NCBI GenBank assembly: GCA_023449855.1
Contig: JAEXHR010000124.1
Coordinates: forward strand, 1-6,167
Length of the DNA: 6,167 nt
Direction: 5' to 3'
Origin: Pseudomonadota bacterium
Lineage (GTDB): Bacteria; Pseudomonadota; Alphaproteobacteria; Rhizobiales; Xanthobacteraceae
The notes under the pieces were generated by a model. The model was not told where the DNA came from. It searched no databases and saw only the letters and a program-made list of their open reading frames with translations. The position numbers and the translations under genes are program-made. Positions 1 to 6,147 of the stretch are shown one piece after another (position 1 is the first letter of the stretch; each line of letters opens with the position of its first letter).

Positions 1-372
1 GACCACAAGCTGCCCTGGTTCGGCACCGTTCGCGGCTGTCTCGGCTACTCGGTTGGTTCGACCCTGTTCTACGCCACCGGCGGTTACGCCTATGGCGGCG
101 TGAAGACCACGCTGAGCGACGCGACCGGTTCGGTGGGCTTCAGCAACACCCAGAGCGGTTGGACCGCGGGCGCCGGCATCGAGACGCCGTTCAAGCTGCT
201 CGGCCTGTTCGGACCGAACTGGACCAGCAAGACAGAATATCTCTATGTCGATCTCGGCCGTAAGACCGATGTCCTCCCGAGCGGCAACATCACCAGCACC
301 AGTGTCACCGAACACATCTTCCGCACCGGCCTGAACTATCACTTCAACACCCCGGTCATTGCGAAGTACTGA
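1..372 (+). CDS. Outer-membrane beta-barrel protein (Omp25/Omp31-like), 3' part only
   Basis: The frame is open from base 1 and ends at TGA 370-372, so this is the last 123 residues of a protein whose N-terminus and signal peptide lie left of the window. It shows alternating aromatic and small residues typical of outer-membrane strands. The LPWFGTVRGxLGY segment, then FYATGGYAYG, then TEYLYVDLG, and a terminal strand FRTGLNYHF followed by a short tail ending in KY, match the small 8-strand porin-like proteins (Omp25/Omp31, OMP_b-brl) that are abundant in Rhizobiales. The likely location is the outer membrane; the role is structural or a small pore and is not specified by sequence. The first in-frame ATG at 100 or GTG codons inside are not starts, because clear family sequence precedes them. 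One oddity is a Cys (codon 37-39) where the family usually has Arg in RGRLGY. A hairpin terminator follows 24 bp downstream. Confidence 0.88.
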   Translation, partial: DHKLPWFGTVRGCLGYSVGSTLFYATGGYAYGGVKTTLSDATGSVGFSNTQSGWTAGAGIETPFKLLGLFGPNWTSKTEYLYVDLGRKTDVLPSGNITSTSVTEHIFRTGLNYHFNTPVIAKY

Positions 373-395
373 TCACGATAACAAAGCGTCAAACG

Positions 396-428
396 ACAAA
401 ACCCCGGCCGAAAGGCCGGGGTTTTTGT
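396..428. terminator. Bidirectional intrinsic terminator between convergent genes
   Basis: A perfect 8-bp GC stem (CCCCGGCC at 402-409 with GGCCGGGG at 414-421) closes on a GAAA tetraloop (410-413). It is flanked by AAAA (398-401) and TTTTT (422-426), so the stem can extend by A-T pairs and offers a U-tract in either direction. It lies 24 bp after the porin-like gene and 15 bp from the stop of the minus-strand methyltransferase gene, so it plausibly terminates both. Confidence 0.9.
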
Positions 429-443
429 TTGGGGCGGGCTGGG

Positions 444-1367
444 TCAGGACTTCGACGCCACGATCACGAGGCTCGGCACCGGCACCTTGCGTTCGCTCCG
501 GATCGAGGCATTGTCGATGTGCGTGACGCTGAAGCCCGTATCTTTCAGCAAGTGACGCAGATGCGCCTCGCTTTGCGCAAAGCGCAGGCTGGCGCCGAGC
601 GCGACGCCGTCGCCGTCATGTGTCTCCGCCGTGAAGGCGAACAACCCGCCCGGTTTCAGTACCCGCGCAGCTCCCGCGAATAGCGGCGCGAGATCGTGGA
701 TATAGATCATCATATCGGCAGCGAGCACGAGCTCGGCGCTTGCATCGGGTTGATCGCGCAGACCTTCGACGGCATCGGCGGTCACCAGAGTCTCGTAGAG
801 TCCTGCGGCTTGCGCGCGCTTGATCATCTCGGCGGAAAGATCGATGCCGATGAATTCTTCGGCGCAATTTTCGAACGCTCGTGCGGCAAGTCCGGTGCCG
901 CAGCCGAGATCGATGGCGCGGTCGAATGTCATCGGTCGCGAGGTCGCTGCGCATGCCGCCACCACCGCGTCGAACAGCAGCGCCGGTCCGCGATAGCCGA
1001 GTTCGCCGACGAGCGATTGTTCGAATTTGGGGGCGTACTGATCGTACAGCGTGGTGACGTAGTGCCGCGACATTGCCGCAAGGCTGCCGCCGGTCAGCCG
1101 CAACAGCCGCAAGTCTGCCCCAAGAAAATCGACGCTATTTGCTGCTTTTGCGCGCCTAAAAGCGTCAATTGCACCGCTTTTGTCACCTTGCCGCTCCCGG
1201 ACGTCGCCGAGTGCGAACCAGGCGGATGCGAAATCCGGCGCCAGTTCGATCGCCTGCATGAACAGGTCGGCAGCTCCCGCGAGGTCGCCGCGAAGCTCCA
1301 GATCGCGCCCATAATCGAAACGACGGTCGGCGATCATTTCGCCGGATGATATGAACATATGCGCCAT
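444..1367 (-). CDS. TPR-repeat-containing class I SAM-dependent methyltransferase
   Basis: This 307-residue protein reads from ATG 1367 to TGA 446-444. Residues about 19-79 form two TPR-like helical pairs (RGDLAGAADLFMQAIELAP, then SAWFALGDVRERQGDKSGAIDAF), usually a protein-interaction platform. A linker (about 98-145) with RHYVTTLYDQYAPKFE is typical of this TPR-methyltransferase family (COG4976-like). The Rossmann domain follows: motif I DLGCGTG at residues 153-159, the acidic end of strand 2 in FIGIDLSAEM, a TADAVEGL segment, and LKPGGLFAFTAE near strand 5. The substrate cannot be read from the sequence, but a cytosolic enzyme methylating a small molecule or protein is likely. The start is chosen because similarity-like sequence begins at MFISSGE; Met4 (codon 1358-1356) is an equally good start, and neither has a visible Shine-Dalgarno. 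The open frame continues upstream to 2513, but that part is antisense shadow of the exonuclease gene. The gene converges on the porin-like gene and diverges from the exonuclease. Confidence 0.87.
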   Translation of the reverse strand: MAHMFISSGEMIADRRFDYGRDLELRGDLAGAADLFMQAIELAPDFASAWFALGDVRERQGDKSGAIDAFRRAKAANSVDFLGADLRLLRLTGGSLAAMSRHYVTTLYDQYAPKFEQSLVGELGYRGPALLFDAVVAACAATSRPMTFDRAIDLGCGTGLAARAFENCAEEFIGIDLSAEMIKRAQAAGLYETLVTADAVEGLRDQPDASAELVLAADMMIYIHDLAPLFAGAARVLKPGGLFAFTAETHDGDGVALGASLRFAQSEAHLRHLLKDTGFSVTHIDNASIRSERKVPVPSLVIVASKS

Positions 1368-1433
1368 AGGGAACCGGACAGAGCGAGGGGCGTTCGCACG
1401 AGGACTCCAACCGCCCCCGCGCGGGCCTATATC

Positions 1434-2480
1434 ATGAACATGCGCCCCCACGACATCCTGATCCCGGAGCCCGCCGGCCTTCTCTGCAAACCGGGCGGCT
1501 TTTACATCGATCCGGTCAGGCCGGTCGATCGCGCGGTCATCACCCACGGCCATTCCGACCACGCCCGCCCCGGCCACGGCGCCGTGCTGGCGACGCGGGA
1601 AACGCTCGACATGATGCGGCTGCGCTATGGCGAGAATTTTGCGGGCTCGACGCAGGAGATTTCCTACGGCGAAACGCTGAAGCTCGGCGATGTCACCATC
1701 TCGTGTCATCCCGCCGGTCACGTGCTCGGCTCGGCGCAGATTGCGGTGACCTGCAAGGGCACCTGCATTGTGGCGTCGGGTGACTACAAGGATGCGTATG
1801 ATCCGACCTGCACGCCGTTCGAGGTCGTGCCCTGCGATGTCTTCATCACCGAAGCGACATTCGGTCTGCCGGTGTTTCGCCATGGCGATGCGGCCGATGA
1901 AGTGAAAAAACTGCTGGCGTCGGTTGCGCTGTTTCCAGAACGTGCGCACCTCGTCGGCGCTTACTCGCTCGGCAAGGCGCAGCGGGTGATCAAGCTGGTC
2001 CGCGAGGCCGGCTACGACGCGCCGATCTATCTGCATGGCGCGATGGAGAAGATCACGTCCTATTATCAGCAGCGCGGCATCGATCTTGGTGAATTGCGTC
2101 CGGTGAAGGGCGTGAAGAAGGCCGAGCTTGCGGGCACCATCACGCTGGCGCCGCCGTCGGCGACATCCGATCTGTGGACACGGCGCTTTCCCGATCCGGT
2201 GACGGCCTTCGCCTCCGGCTGGATGCGCGTGCGGGCGCGCGCCAGGCAGCGCGGCGTCGAACTGCCGCTGGTGATATCCGACCACGCGGATTGGGACGGG
2301 CTCTGCGCCACCATCGGCGCGACGGGGGCAGGCGAAATCTGGGTGACGCATGGGCAGGAGGATGCGCTGGTGCACTGGTGCCAGAGCAGGGGCCTGATCG
2401 CGCGGCCGCTGGCGCTGGTGGGATATGGCGATGAGGAGGAAGAGGAAGCGCTGCCGCCAGGTGAGAGTGCGGACGCATGA
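1434..2480 (+). CDS. Ligase-associated DNA exonuclease, metallo-beta-lactamase/beta-CASP fold
   Basis: A 348-residue protein with the metal-binding signature HGHSDH (H38, H40, D42, H43), then H92/H96 in HPAGHVLGS, D117 in SGDY, E140 in TEATFG, H284 in SDHADW and H306 in VTHG. This arrangement is that of CPSF73-like/beta-CASP nucleases and fits the 'putative exonuclease, DNA ligase-associated' family, often annotated as mRNA 3'-end processing factor. Characterised family members are described as metal-dependent nucleases, so cytosolic DNA end trimming is the likely job. It overlaps the ATP-dependent ligase gene by 4 bp (ATGA), which indicates one operon with coupled translation. ATG 1434 (MNMRPHD) is preferred; ATG 1440 is an alternative. 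The open frame reaches ATG 1359, but that would overlap the divergent methyltransferase start and adds Arg-rich, unlikely sequence. No clear Shine-Dalgarno precedes either start. The C-terminus carries an acidic run (about residues 333-338), probably disordered. Confidence 0.9.
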   Translation: MNMRPHDILIPEPAGLLCKPGGFYIDPVRPVDRAVITHGHSDHARPGHGAVLATRETLDMMRLRYGENFAGSTQEISYGETLKLGDVTISCHPAGHVLGSAQIAVTCKGTCIVASGDYKDAYDPTCTPFEVVPCDVFITEATFGLPVFRHGDAADEVKKLLASVALFPERAHLVGAYSLGKAQRVIKLVREAGYDAPIYLHGAMEKITSYYQQRGIDLGELRPVKGVKKAELAGTITLAPPSATSDLWTRRFPDPVTAFASGWMRVRARARQRGVELPLVISDHADWDGLCATIGATGAGEIWVTHGQEDALVHWCQSRGLIARPLALVGYGDEEEEEALPPGESADA

Positions 2481-4150
2481 ATCGCTTCGCAGAATTGCTC
2501 GATCGTCTCGCATATGAACCCGGCCGCAACAACAAGCTGCGACTGCTGGTGGGCTATTTTCGCGAAGTGCCCGATCCCGACCGCGGTTATGCGCTCGCTG
2601 CGCTGACGGGGGCTTTGTCGTTCAAGCATGCGAAGGCGGGACTGATCCGCGATCTCATCGCATCGCGCGCCGATCCGGTGCTGTTCGAGCTGTCCTACGA
2701 CTATGTGGGGGATCTCTCGGAGACGGTGGCGTTGATGTGGCCGAAAGGAGAGGGGAGCCACAAGCTCGAACCTCTCGATCCGCGCCACAACAATCCGCCG
2801 TCGCCCACGCTCACCGACGTCGTCACGACGCTTCGTACCCTCGGCAAGTCCGAGCTCCCCGCCCAGCTCATGCGCTGGCTCGATGAGCTCGACGAGATCG
2901 GACGATGGGCGCTGCTGAAGCTCGTTACCGGTGCGTTGCGCATCGGCATTTCCGCGCGGCTCGCGAAAACGGCGGCGGCGATGCTCGGCGACAAGGACCC
3001 GCATGACGTCGAACTGATCTGGCCCGGCCTCGCGCCGCCTTATGGTGAGCTGTTCGCCTGGCTTGAAGGGCGGGCCGACAAGCCGGTCAATCGCGATCCC
3101 GCGCCGTTCCGGCCGGTGATGCTGGCGCATGCGGTGGAGGATGGCGATCTCGCCTCGCTCGATGCGGCGGATTTTACGGCCGAATGGAAATGGGACGGCA
3201 TACGCGTGCAGGCGACGTCCGGCCTCGGCGATGATGGTCGGCTCATCACACGGCTCTATTCGCGCTCGGGCGAGGACATCACCGCAAGCTTCCCCGATCT
3301 CGTGCCGTCGCTCCGTCTGCCCGGCGCCATCGATGGCGAGCTGCTGGTGCTGCGCGACAAGCGCGTGCAGTCCTTCAACGTGTTGCAGCAGCGGCTCAAC
3401 CGCAAGAGCGTGACGCCGAAGCTGATGAAGGACTATCCGATTCATCTGCGCGCCTATGACCTCCTGGCCGATGGCGAAGCCGATTTGCGCGAGCTGCCAT
3501 TCGAGGAACGCCGCAGGAAGCTCGAAGCGTTCGTCGCGAAGCTGGATGACGATCGCATCGACCTGTCCGAGCAGATCGTCTTCGCCGATTGGGATGCGCT
3601 TACCGCCGCGCGTGCCGATCCCGCCAGTGCGGAGGCGGGCGACGATGCCGAGGCGGTGGAAGGCGTGATGTTGAAGCGGCGCGACAGCGCCTATCTGCCG
3701 GGGCGTCCGAAGGGGCAGTGGTGGAAGTGGAAGCGCGATCCGCACATCATCGATGCCGTGCTGATGTATGCGCAGCGCGGCCACGGCAAGCGCTCGTCCT
3801 ATTATTCCGACTATACATTCGGCGTCTGGACCGATGGCGAGGAGGGAGACCGGCTGGTGCCGGTGGGCAAGGCCTATTTCGGTTTCACCGATGAGGAGCT
3901 GCTGCAGATCGATCGCTTCGTTCGCCGCAATACCACTGAGAAATTCGGTCCGGTCCGCCACGTCACCCATGAGCCGGATAAGGGATTGGTGCTTGAAGTT
4001 GCCTTTGAGGGGTTGGCGCGGTCGCCGCGGCACAAGTCGGGTGTAGCCATGCGCTTCCCGCGCATCAGTCGGCTGCGCTGGGACAAGCCGCCGCGCGAGG
4101 CCGACCGGCTGGAGACGCTGGAGCGGATGTTGAAGGTGGAGGCCCTGTAG
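2477..4150 (+). CDS. ATP-dependent DNA ligase (exonuclease/Lhr-cassette type)
   Basis: A 557-residue ligase with the three-domain layout of LigB-type bacterial ATP-dependent enzymes. An N-terminal DNA-binding domain (about 1-200; contains LKLVTGALRIGIS) is followed by an adenylyltransferase domain (about 205-425) and an OB-fold (about 430-545). Nucleotidyltransferase motifs are intact: motif I KWDG with nucleophilic Lys238, motif III AIDGE (284-288), motif IIIa LRAYDLL, motif IV EGVMLK (395-400), and motif V lysines in WWKWK (417 and 419). It seals nicks through a covalent Lys-AMP intermediate using ATP. It is not LigD: no polymerase or phosphoesterase domain is attached. The start ATG 2477 overlaps the exonuclease stop (ATGA), and an AGGTGAG 11 bp upstream is too far to be a strong ribosome site, so translational coupling is likely. 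The TAG stop falls inside the left arm of a long inverted repeat. This enzyme is normally accessory to the NAD-dependent replicative ligase and serves repair. Confidence 0.95.
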   Translation: MNRFAELLDRLAYEPGRNNKLRLLVGYFREVPDPDRGYALAALTGALSFKHAKAGLIRDLIASRADPVLFELSYDYVGDLSETVALMWPKGEGSHKLEPLDPRHNNPPSPTLTDVVTTLRTLGKSELPAQLMRWLDELDEIGRWALLKLVTGALRIGISARLAKTAAAMLGDKDPHDVELIWPGLAPPYGELFAWLEGRADKPVNRDPAPFRPVMLAHAVEDGDLASLDAADFTAEWKWDGIRVQATSGLGDDGRLITRLYSRSGEDITASFPDLVPSLRLPGAIDGELLVLRDKRVQSFNVLQQRLNRKSVTPKLMKDYPIHLRAYDLLADGEADLRELPFEERRRKLEAFVAKLDDDRIDLSEQIVFADWDALTAARADPASAEAGDDAEAVEGVMLKRRDSAYLPGRPKGQWWKWKRDPHIIDAVLMYAQRGHGKRSSYYSDYTFGVWTDGEEGDRLVPVGKAYFGFTDEELLQIDRFVRRNTTEKFGPVRHVTHEPDKGLVLEVAFEGLARSPRHKSGVAMRFPRISRLRWDKPPREADRLETLERMLKVEAL

Positions 4151-4235
4151 CCCGGATGGAGCGTAGCGCAATCCGGGATTCAGAGCGTCCGCATGTCGCC
4201 GGTCCCCGGATTACGCTGCGCTCCATCCGGGCTAC
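4147..4235. repeat. Long inverted repeat (REP/REPIN-like pair) overlapping the ligase stop codon
   Basis: The arms 4147-4177 and 4205-4235 are 31 bp each and match as reverse complements at 29 of 31 positions; the differences are one T-G wobble pair (4164/4218) and one C-A mismatch (4169/4213). A 27-bp spacer separates them. Each arm is itself an imperfect palindrome, with CCCGGAT and ATCCGGG flanking an AGCGnAGCG core, so two small hairpins or one long one can form. The left arm begins one base before the ligase TAG codon. No T-run follows the right arm, so this is not a standard intrinsic terminator, though the hairpin may protect the mRNA 3' end. Repeats of this style are common between genes in Bradyrhizobium relatives. 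Confidence 0.9.
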
Positions 4236-4308
4236 GATCGAAAGTCTTGACGTCCTTCACGGGTTCCCCATCTCCCCCGTAACCCTTATGATGTCAGCGC
4301 ACCCGCGC

Positions 4309-4313
4309 AGGAG
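4309..4313 (+). promoter_or_regulatory. Ribosome binding site AGGAG for the small membrane protein
   Basis: AGGAG lies 3 bp before ATG 4317 and 6 bp before ATG 4320. The second spacing is closer to the optimum, so initiation at 4320 (one residue shorter) is more likely. This is the only clear Shine-Dalgarno in the window. Confidence 0.7.
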
Positions 4314-4316
4314 ACC

Positions 4317-4652
4317 ATGATGCAGCCCAACGAGACCCGCGACGCTTCGGGAAATACCTCGCCCGACCGAAGCTTGCCGCCCGCTCAGGACGGCTTGTCA
4401 CGTTTCCTCGGCGGATCGCCGCTTGCCGTGTTCGGCCGCCTCGTGCTGCTGTCGGTGCTGGTCGGCGTCGTGCTCGCCGCCATCGGCTTCGATCCGTGGA
4501 ACATCGTCTACAGCATCCGGCGCCTGTTCCAGTGGGTCTATGATTTCGGCTATGACGCCATCAACGGGCTGTGGCGCTATTTCCTGCTTGGCGCCGTGAT
4601 CGTGGTGCCGATCTGGTTCATCTCGCGGCTGTTCGCCTCGCCGCGGCGGTGA
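4317..4652 (+). CDS. Small two-TM inner-membrane protein, DUF6460-like
   Basis: This 111-residue protein (110 if started at the second Met, ATG 4320, which has better spacing to AGGAG) has a polar, probably disordered N-terminus (1-28). After it come the segment FLGGSPLAVFGRLVLLSVLVG and two hydrophobic helices (about 38-57 and 86-105). Between them lies an amphipathic stretch, DPWNIVYSIRRLFQWVYDFGYD, with many aromatics. The FLGGSPLAV and LWRYFLLGAVIVVPIW segments are what I recall from the DUF6460 family of Rhizobiales; that assignment is from memory and no function is known to me. No signal peptide is evident; the likely location is the inner membrane with a basic C-terminal tail (SPRR). 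It stands alone between two repeat regions with its own good ribosome site, so it is probably monocistronic. No sigma70-like promoter could be identified with confidence upstream. Confidence 0.82.
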   Translation: MMQPNETRDASGNTSPDRSLPPAQDGLSRFLGGSPLAVFGRLVLLSVLVGVVLAAIGFDPWNIVYSIRRLFQWVYDFGYDAINGLWRYFLLGAVIVVPIWFISRLFASPRR

Positions 4653-4667
4653 CACTCATCGCAAGCT

Positions 4668-4768
4668 GTCGTTACCCGCGAAAGCGGGTAACCCAGTAAA
4701 CACTGATGCTAGCGCGTCATCACTCCCGCCATCGTTTACTGGGTTGCCCGGTCAGGCCGGGCAACGAC
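4668..4768. repeat. Multi-stem cruciform intergenic repeat upstream of the MATE gene
   Basis: Nested inverted repeats are visible. GTCGTT (4668-4673) pairs with AACGAC (4763-4768). A local hairpin has stem GTTACCCGC (4671-4679) and GCGGGTAAC (4684-4692) with a GAAA loop. A second local hairpin has GTTGCCCGG (4743-4751) and CCGGGCAAC (4757-4765). ACCCAGTAAAC (4691-4701) pairs with GTTTACTGGGT (4734-4744) around a 32-bp spacer (4702-4733). The layout, two end hairpins plus a central stem, resembles the non-autonomous palindromic intergenic elements I know from Bradyrhizobium and Rhodopseudomonas genomes. It fills most of the gap between the DUF6460-like and MATE genes and contains no coding sequence. 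Confidence 0.88.
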
Positions 4769-4772
4769 ATTC

Positions 4773-6104
4773 ATGAACGGCATCGATTCCTCCCAATCCT
4801 TTCACCCCGCCACCACCCGCGACATCTTCGCCATCGCGGGGCCGGCTATGCTGGCCAATCTCACCACGCCGATGCTCGGCATCGTCGCCACCATGGCGAT
4901 CGGCCGGCTTGGCGATGCCACGCTGCTCGGCGGTGTCGCCATGGCGTCGGTGCTGTTCGATTGCGTATTCTGGCTGTTCGGCTTCCTGCGCATGAGCACG
5001 GTGGCCTTCACCGCGCAGGCGCTGGGCGCCGGTGACAGGCAAGAGCTGCGTGCATTGCTGCCGCGCGGCTTCATCATTTCCGGCGCCATCGGCGGCATTC
5101 TGATTCTACTTCAGGTGCCAATTGCCTTCGCGTTGCTGACCGCCATGGGCGGAAGCGAAGGCGTCACCGATGCCGCGCATCGCTATTTCACCATCCGCAT
5201 CTGGTCGGCGCCGCTGGTGCTATCGAATTTCGTCATGGTCGGCTGGCTGGTCGGGCAGGCGCGCGCGAGTCTCGCGCTGGCGGTACAGATCGTCATCAAT
5301 GTCGTCAGCATGGCAGCGACGCTGCTGCTCGTGCTGGTGCTCGATATGGGCATCACCGGCGCGGCGCTGGCGGCCATCATCGCCGAAGGAACCGGCTTCG
5401 TGCTCGGTGCTGCCATCGCATGGCGCATCACCGGCGGCAAACTCACAATGCCATGGTCCGTGCTGCTGGAGCGCGACAAGCTCAAGCATACGATGGCTGT
5501 CAATCGCGACATCATGATCCGCACCGCCGCCCTGATCGCGGCGTTCCTGTTCTTCACCGCGCAAGGCGCGCGGGCCGGCGACCAGATCCTTGCAGCGAAC
5601 GCGGTGCTCAACAACTTCCTGCTGATCTCCTCGTTCTTTCTCGACGGTCTCGCCACCGCGGCCGAGCAATTGTGTGGCCGGGCCTATGGCGCGCGTAACC
5701 GAGTCGGCTTTGCCAGTGCCGTCCGGCTGGTGGTGCAGTGGGGCTTCGGCTTCGCGGTCGTGCTCAGCGCGATCTATGCGCTTGGCGGCGCTGCGCTGAT
5801 CGATGCGATGACGGCGAGCGCAGATGTGCGGGTGCTGGCGCGCGAGTTTCTGTGGCTGGTGGCGCTGGCGCCGGTGCTCGGCGTGTTCGCCTTCGCCTAT
5901 GACGGCGTGTTCATCGGCGCCACCTGGGCGCGCGACATGCGCAATCTGATGGTGCTGTCGCTGCTGTGTTTTCTCGCAGCGTGGTTCGCGATGCGATCAT
6001 GGGGCAATGCCGGGCTATGGGCGGCGCTGCTGGTGCATTACATCGCCCGCGGCGGATTGCAGGCGGCGAGGTATCCGGTGTTGCTGCGGAAGACGTTTGG
6101 GTAG
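4773..6104 (+). CDS. dinF: MATE-family efflux transporter, DinF subfamily
   Basis: A 443-residue polytopic inner-membrane protein with about twelve hydrophobic helices in two halves: roughly residues 18-43, 52-77, 98-122, 140-160, 168-190, 194-217, then 248-264, 272-292, 314-337, 352-372, 390-407 and 412-425. Subfamily marks of DinF are the WLFGFLRMSTVAFTAQALGAG segment (67-87) and DGLATAAEQLCGRAYGAR (291-308). MATE proteins export cationic or organic compounds in exchange for H+ or Na+; the substrate here is unknown. The usual acidic residue of TM1 (VDT in many MATE proteins) is Ala39 here (GIVATMAIG). ATG 4773 is the only sensible start: an in-frame stop lies at 4710 with no start codon between, and the next Met (26) would truncate TM1. 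No Shine-Dalgarno is seen; the palindromic repeat ends 4 bp before the start. The symbol reflects the subfamily; no LexA box or lexA neighbour supports SOS control. Confidence 0.92.
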   Translation: MNGIDSSQSFHPATTRDIFAIAGPAMLANLTTPMLGIVATMAIGRLGDATLLGGVAMASVLFDCVFWLFGFLRMSTVAFTAQALGAGDRQELRALLPRGFIISGAIGGILILLQVPIAFALLTAMGGSEGVTDAAHRYFTIRIWSAPLVLSNFVMVGWLVGQARASLALAVQIVINVVSMAATLLLVLVLDMGITGAALAAIIAEGTGFVLGAAIAWRITGGKLTMPWSVLLERDKLKHTMAVNRDIMIRTAALIAAFLFFTAQGARAGDQILAANAVLNNFLLISSFFLDGLATAAEQLCGRAYGARNRVGFASAVRLVVQWGFGFAVVLSAIYALGGAALIDAMTASADVRVLAREFLWLVALAPVLGVFAFAYDGVFIGATWARDMRNLMVLSLLCFLAAWFAMRSWGNAGLWAALLVHYIARGGLQAARYPVLLRKTFG

Positions 6105-6121
6105 TGGTTCCGGAATCATAG

Positions 6122-6147
6122 GGCGGATTAGCGAAGCGTAATCCGCC
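6122..6147. repeat. Short palindromic repeat (REP-like) downstream of the MATE gene
   Basis: GGCGGATTA (6122-6130) and TAATCCGCC (6139-6147) form a perfect 9-bp stem with the 8-base loop GCGAAGCG. It starts 17 bp after the MATE stop codon. The core GGATTAGCGAAGCGTAATCC closely resembles the units of the inverted repeat at 4147-4235, so it likely belongs to the same broad family. It has no T-tract and is unlikely to be a simple terminator. A partner copy may lie beyond the right edge. Confidence 0.82.

Noticed and set aside
1392..1406. Possible alphaproteobacterial LexA box (GTTC-N7-GTTC) before the exonuclease-ligase operon
   Set aside because: Only the first half-site GTTC matches; the second reads GACT. 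There is no support for SOS control here or upstream of the MATE gene.
1416..1425. Perfect 10-bp palindrome CCCGCGCGGG before the exonuclease start
   Set aside because: Short GC palindromes like this are expected by chance at this base composition, and no second copy or operator-like spacing is seen.
1359..1433. Upstream extension of the exonuclease to ATG 1359
   Set aside because: The added 25 residues are Arg/Pro-rich, overlap the divergent methyltransferase start, and are not needed for the metallo-beta-lactamase domain.
444..2513. A 689-codon open frame on the minus strand spanning the methyltransferase and most of the exonuclease gene
   Set aside because: Only the last 307 residues look like a real protein. 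The upstream part is Arg/His-rich sequence antisense to the exonuclease coding frame, a usual by-product of high GC.
2066..4171. A 701-codon open frame on the minus strand, antisense to the ligase
   Set aside because: Its composition (Arg, His, Gln rich, no recognisable domain) is that of a codon-bias shadow. The plus-strand ligase has all catalytic motifs and explains the region.
4205..4245. Long hairpin after the ligase as an intrinsic terminator
   Set aside because: No T-tract follows the right arm, and the sequence matches a repeat-family pattern seen again at 6122-6147.
4247..4291. TTGACG and TTATGA as a promoter for the small membrane protein
   Set aside because: The two boxes are about 33 bp apart, far from the 16-18 bp needed for a sigma70-type promoter.
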